Positions 61,036 to 64,000 of a stretch of 64,000 bases of DNA are shown piece by piece. The stretch is from an uncultured Ruminococcus sp. (lineage in GTDB: Bacteria > Bacillota > Clostridia > Oscillospirales > Acutalibacteraceae). The notes under the pieces were generated by a model. The model was not told the DNA's origin. It saw only the letters and a program-made list of their open reading frames with translations, and made no database searches. The position numbers and the translations under genes are program-made. Where the stretch lies: contig CAJFNC010000002.1 of NCBI GenBank assembly GCA_904393835.1, positions 99,639 through 163,638 of the forward strand, written 5' to 3'. Positions within the stretch are counted from its first letter, which is position 1; the number at the start of each line of letters is the position of its first letter.

Positions 61036-61437
61036 AACGCTTCTCCTTTGCGTTCTTGTTTCACTGCTATTATATTACTTTCGGTTTAAAGGTTGTATAA
61101 TGGCATTGCTTCTCGTATTAAGATTGCATAAAGATTTTTTATCGATTGACTGCTATATTTTTAAATATAATAATTCAACACAAAAAAGTAACATTTATTT
61201 AAAAGAATACAGGAAATATACTCAACATTAGATTGAATACGAAACAAAGAAAAATATAATTCTGATAACTTTGTGCAGATTATGCTTGAAAATTAAAAAA
61301 TGTGGTTGAAATATATTATTTATTTTTACGTATATTCTTTTACGTGACGGGACTTTTTAGTTTTATGGTTATAACTGCTTTTAAAGGGAGAGTTAAAAAT
61401 ACCCTTGAAATTGTCCCGAAAAAATTGTAAAAATCTC
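61036..61437. other. AT-rich intergenic region upstream of ktrB and tRNA-Pro
   Basis: About 400 bp. A minus-strand TATAAT near 61065 is a possible -10 for the ktr operon, without a clear -35. No structured RNA such as a c-di-AMP riboswitch was recognised. Nothing else was seen. Confidence 0.45.
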
Positions 61438-61466
61438 TTGACAATTACATAACTATCTGATAAAAT
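61438..61466 (+). promoter_or_regulatory. Promoter of tRNA-Pro(GGG)
   Basis: TTGACA (61438-61443), a 17-bp spacer and TAAAAT (61461-61466). The tRNA begins 14 bp later, a normal distance for a tRNA promoter. Confidence 0.85.
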
Positions 61467-61479
61467 ACAAATGTTGCAT

Positions 61480-61556
61480 CGGGATGTAGCGCAGTTTGGT
61501 AGCGCACACGTCTGGGGGGCGTGGAGTCGCAAGTTCAAGTCTTGTCATCCCGACCA
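61480..61556 (+). tRNA. tRNA-Pro (anticodon GGG)
   Basis: A 77-nt cloverleaf with encoded CCA. The acceptor is CGGGATG/CATCCCG with discriminator A. The anticodon arm CACGT-CTGGGGG-GCGTG gives GGG, and the T arm is CAAGTTCAAGTCTTG. It complements tRNA-Pro(TGG) at 53.9 kb. Confidence 0.96.
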
Positions 61557-61560
61557 GCTA

Positions 61561-61597
61561 AACGCTGAGCTTTTTTGCTCAGCGTTATTTTTTTATC
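61561..61597 (+). terminator. Terminator after tRNA-Pro(GGG)
   Basis: AACGCTGAGC, a T-rich loop and GCTCAGCGTT are followed by ATTTTTTT, 4 bp after the CCA. Confidence 0.93.
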
Positions 61598-61639
61598 TGT
61601 TTTATCAAAATTTTTATTTATGCGAAATGAGGTTTTATT

Positions 61640-62470
61640 ATGCCAAACATAGGCTGTCATCTTTCTATATCAAACGGTTTTGAGACTATCGGCAAGCAGG
61701 CGCTCAAAATCGGTGCGAATACTTTTCAGTTTTTTACACGCAACCCGCGGGGAGGCTCCGCAAGAAAAATTGTGCAGGGCGATGTTGACGCCTTACTTAA
61801 ACTTATGGAAGAAAACGGTTTTTCTCAAATTCTTGCCCATGCGCCATATACAATGAACCTTTGCTCCGCAAAGGAGGAAACCAGAGAGTTTGCGCTAAAC
61901 ACCCTCGCCGACGACTTGCGAAGAATGGAGTTTTTGCCGCATAACCTGTACAATTTTCATCCCGGCAGTCATACCGGTCTGGGCGTTGAAAAAGGTATAG
62001 AGTACATTATCGAAGCGTTGAATAAGGCTATGTTTGACGATATGACAACTACTGTTCTGCTTGAAACCATGGCGGGCAAGGGTACCGAAATCGGCAGAAG
62101 CTTTGAAGAATTGAAAATGATTATTGACGGCGTTGAGCGAAAGGATAAAATCGGCGTTTGTATGGATACCTGCCACGTTTTTGACGCAGGGTATGACATT
62201 GCGGGCGACTTTGAAAGTGTGCTTGGAGAGTTTGACAAAATCATCGGAATCGACAAACTCAAAGCAATGCACATAAACGACAGTATGAATAGCATCGGCA
62301 GCCACAAGGACAGACACCAAAAACTCGGCGAGGGTACAATCGGAAGCGAAGCGTTTAAAAATATTGTGACAAATAAATATATCAGAAACCTTCCTATGCT
62401 GCTTGAAACTCCGAATGATATTGACGGTTACGCAATGGAAATTAAAACTATAAAAAGTTATTTTAATTAA
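61640..62470 (+). CDS. nfo: Endonuclease IV
   Basis: A 276-residue TIM-barrel AP endonuclease for base-excision repair. Zinc ligands lie in the segments [51 protein letters not shown] and the [12 protein letters not shown] motif. The length is normal. It lies between a tRNA and the amylase gene and is transcribed alone or with readthrough. Confidence 0.96.
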   Translation: MPNIGCHLSISNGFETIGKQALKIGANTFQFFTRNPRGGSARKIVQGDVDALLKLMEENGFSQILAHAPYTMNLCSAKEETREFALNTLADDLRRMEFLPHNLYNFHPGSHTGLGVEKGIEYIIEALNKAMFDDMTTTVLLETMAGKGTEIGRSFEELKMIIDGVERKDKIGVCMDTCHVFDAGYDIAGDFESVLGEFDKIIGIDKLKAMHINDSMNSIGSHKDRHQKLGEGTIGSEAFKNIVTNKYIRNLPMLLETPNDIDGYAMEIKTIKSYFN

Positions 62471-62636
62471 CATTGCATATAAATGGATTAGGTGACAATT
62501 AAATTATTAGATATTTTAAAATTGGAAAAAAACTGGAAATTTTTATAAAATTTTGTATTATTTCCATAAAATCACAACTTTTTATTGTGCAGAGCGCAGA
62601 TTGTATTTGTTGCCGAATTTTGGTATTATTTATATA

Positions 62637-62654
62637 CAATTGAAAAATCAATTG
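62637..62654 (+). promoter_or_regulatory. Perfect 18-bp dyad upstream of the amylase gene
   Basis: CAATTGA-AAAA-TCAATTG is a perfect inverted repeat 54 bp before the amylase start, next to an AT-rich region with possible -10 boxes (TATTAT, TATACA). LacI-type sugar regulators bind dyads of this size, so it may be the operator of the amylase gene. The binding protein is not identified. Confidence 0.4.
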
Positions 62655-62707
62655 GGAAATTTTACGTTTTAGTGAAATTTTAGTGGTATTATTAAGGAGT
62701 GAACAAG

Positions 62708-64000
62708 TTGAAGAAAAAAATCACAAGCATTGCACTTGTGCTTTGTATGTTACTTTCCTGCGTTTCCGTAGGATGCTTTACATCAAACGCAGCTGCAAAA
62801 AATGACGCGAGCGTGTCTGCAAGCAGTACATCATCGTCAGTAGGAGCGAATGACTACGGACTTGCCGACAATGTGCAGGACGGACAGATTCTCCAGTGCT
62901 GGAACTGGAGTTTCAACGGCATAAAAAACAATATGCAAAAGATTGCCGAACAGGGTTTTACTGCTATTCAGACATCACCTATTCAGACAATCAAAGAGAC
63001 AACTCAAAACAGAACAATGAGCGGAAGCTGGTGGGTGTATTATCAGCCTTCGACGTTCAATATTGAGACAAACGGTCAAAACGCCTGCGGAACAAAAGCA
63101 GAATTTGAGGCTATGTGCGAGGAAGCGCATAAATACGGCGTAAAGGTAATTGTTGACGCAGTTTTGAACCATATGGCAAACGACGGAGACAATACAATTT
63201 CACGCACGGTTATTCCTGATATCAGAGATGATTCTTCATGTTGGCATGACGTATCAAGAAACAGCTGGTATGAAAGCCGCTGGGATATAACTCAATTTTG
63301 TATGGGAGGACTTCCCGATCTTAATACGTCAAACACAAAAATTCAGAATTACGCAAAGTCATTCCTCCAGGAATGTATTGACGCAGGCGCCGATGGATTC
63401 CGTTTTGACGGAGCGAAGCACATTGAGACTTCAATCGATTCCGGATTCGCAAGTAATTTCTGGAATAATGTTCTCGGCGCTACCACAAGCTATGCTCAGA
63501 GTTCAAGAGGAATTACTCCCTACTATTATGGCGAAATTCTTGACGGACCTGCCGGAAGTAATGATAAAAACAATGCGCAGAACATTTTGAATAATTACAC
63601 GTCAATGATGAGTGTTACAAGTAATAATGTAAGTGATGACATCAGAAATCAGGTAAATGGCGGAAACGCTCAGGGAGCGGCAAGGTCTGATTTAACATAT
63701 AGCGACGGTTCAGCGCCTGCGCCTTCAAAAGCCGTTCTTTGGAATGAGTCACATGATACATATGCTAACGGATCTTCGTCAGGACAAAGTGATACAACCC
63801 TGAAAAAGACATGGGCTCTTGTAGGCTCAAGAGCTGAGTCCTGCGGTTTGTACCTTGCTCGTCCGAGAAGCGCATCAGATCAAATAGGTACGGCAAGCGT
63901 GACTGCTTGGGGCGATAAAGAGGTTCAGGCTGTTAACCAATTTAAGAACAGCTTTATAGGTAAGACCGAATATCTTAGTTCGGAAAACGGATACGCTTAC
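62708..64000 (+). CDS. Secreted GH13 alpha-amylase, N-terminal 431 residues (cut by window edge)
   Basis: The TTG at 62708 follows AAGGAGTG and is the natural start. The frame is open to the window end. A signal peptide (MKKKITSIALVLCMLLSC..., likely cut after SNAAA) is followed by a Ser-rich linker and the GH13 catalytic barrel (ILQCWNWSFNGIKNNMQKIA). The catalytic Asp234 is in DGFRFDGAKH, Glu276 in YYGEILDG and Asp350 in LWNESHDT; DAVLNHMAN is conserved region I. It should cleave starch outside the cell. Whether it carries starch-binding or dockerin modules lies beyond the window. Confidence 0.93.
   Translation, partial: MKKKITSIALVLCMLLSCVSVGCFTSNAAAKNDASVSASSTSSSVGANDYGLADNVQDGQILQCWNWSFNGIKNNMQKIAEQGFTAIQTSPIQTIKETTQNRTMSGSWWVYYQPSTFNIETNGQNACGTKAEFEAMCEEAHKYGVKVIVDAVLNHMANDGDNTISRTVIPDIRDDSSCWHDVSRNSWYESRWDITQFCMGGLPDLNTSNTKIQNYAKSFLQECIDAGADGFRFDGAKHIETSIDSGFASNFWNNVLGATTSYAQSSRGITPYYYGEILDGPAGSNDKNNAQNILNNYTSMMSVTSNNVSDDIRNQVNGGNAQGAARSDLTYSDGSAPAPSKAVLWNESHDTYANGSSSGQSDTTLKKTWALVGSRAESCGLYLARPRSASDQIGTASVTAWGDKEVQAVNQFKNSFIGKTEYLSSENGYAY

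Noticed and set aside
61326..61683. Frames of about 70 codons over tRNA-Pro(GGG)
   Set aside because: Both cross the tRNA gene and its terminator on opposite strands; neither has a ribosome site.

Overview
The window looks like chromosome of a spore-forming, starch-using member of the Clostridia, most like the Ruminococcus bromii / Oscillospiraceae branch. This is an inference from four sets of genes. The sporulation genes are spoIIE, spoVAD and sigG. A secreted starch-module protein ends in a type I dockerin, and a secreted GH13 amylase begins at the right edge. A serpin-like lipoprotein recalls those of gut Ruminococcaceae. Housekeeping genes are of Gram-positive type (RNase Y, MecA-like adaptor, four-Cys L33). 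No rRNA, CRISPR array, insertion sequence or intact prophage was seen.

Layout. 0-6 kb: redox island with a LysR regulator cut by the left edge, a small helical protein, a DUF3737 beta-helix protein, a cyclophilin-like lipoprotein, an iron alcohol dehydrogenase, a decayed second LysR gene and two tandem aldo/keto reductases. 6-9 kb: small membrane proteins, a SanA-type protein and a PadR/HAAS pair with a well-formed promoter-operator. 9-12 kb: murI-DUF1934-argS operon on the minus strand. 13-17 kb: rpmG-secE-nusG-rplK-rplA-rplJ-rplL, with two L1-type RNA operators and an L10 leader, but no rpoB behind rplL; a cluster of hairpins follows. 17-31 kb: Nudix hydrolase, DHHW protein, dockerin starch protein, aminotransferase-trpS, MecA-like protein, GH13 glucosidase, ruvX, spoIIE, serpin and a UgtP-type glycosyltransferase. 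31-41 kb: VanW protein, spoVAD, PAP2 phosphatase, sigG, rny, gap, dCMP deaminase and a YeiH transporter.

41-48 kb holds a two-component system divergent from a carbohydrate-type ABC importer. The importer operon continues into a minimal HlyD-like protein and a MacB/FtsX-like permease, and encodes no ATPase. 48-61 kb is a potassium island: a CPA-type K+/H+ antiporter with TrkA-C domains, trkA-trkH, and a five-gene minus-strand operon (ktrB-like, ktrA-like, an 83-residue membrane protein, a short KdpD and KdpE). Between the two halves lie three features of genome turnover: an 88-bp direct duplication of the tRNA-Pro 3' end, degraded gene tails, and a HAD phosphatase that has lost its nucleophile. 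A GNAT pseudogene is also there. The right edge carries tRNA-Pro(GGG), nfo and the 5' part of a secreted amylase.

The most unusual items are the hairpin cluster at 17.09-17.23 kb, a dispersed structured repeat of about 110 bp, the tRNA-end duplication, the duplicated L1 operator, and the odd protein architectures in the ABC and KdpD operons. All calls come from reading the sequence and from family knowledge; no database search was run.
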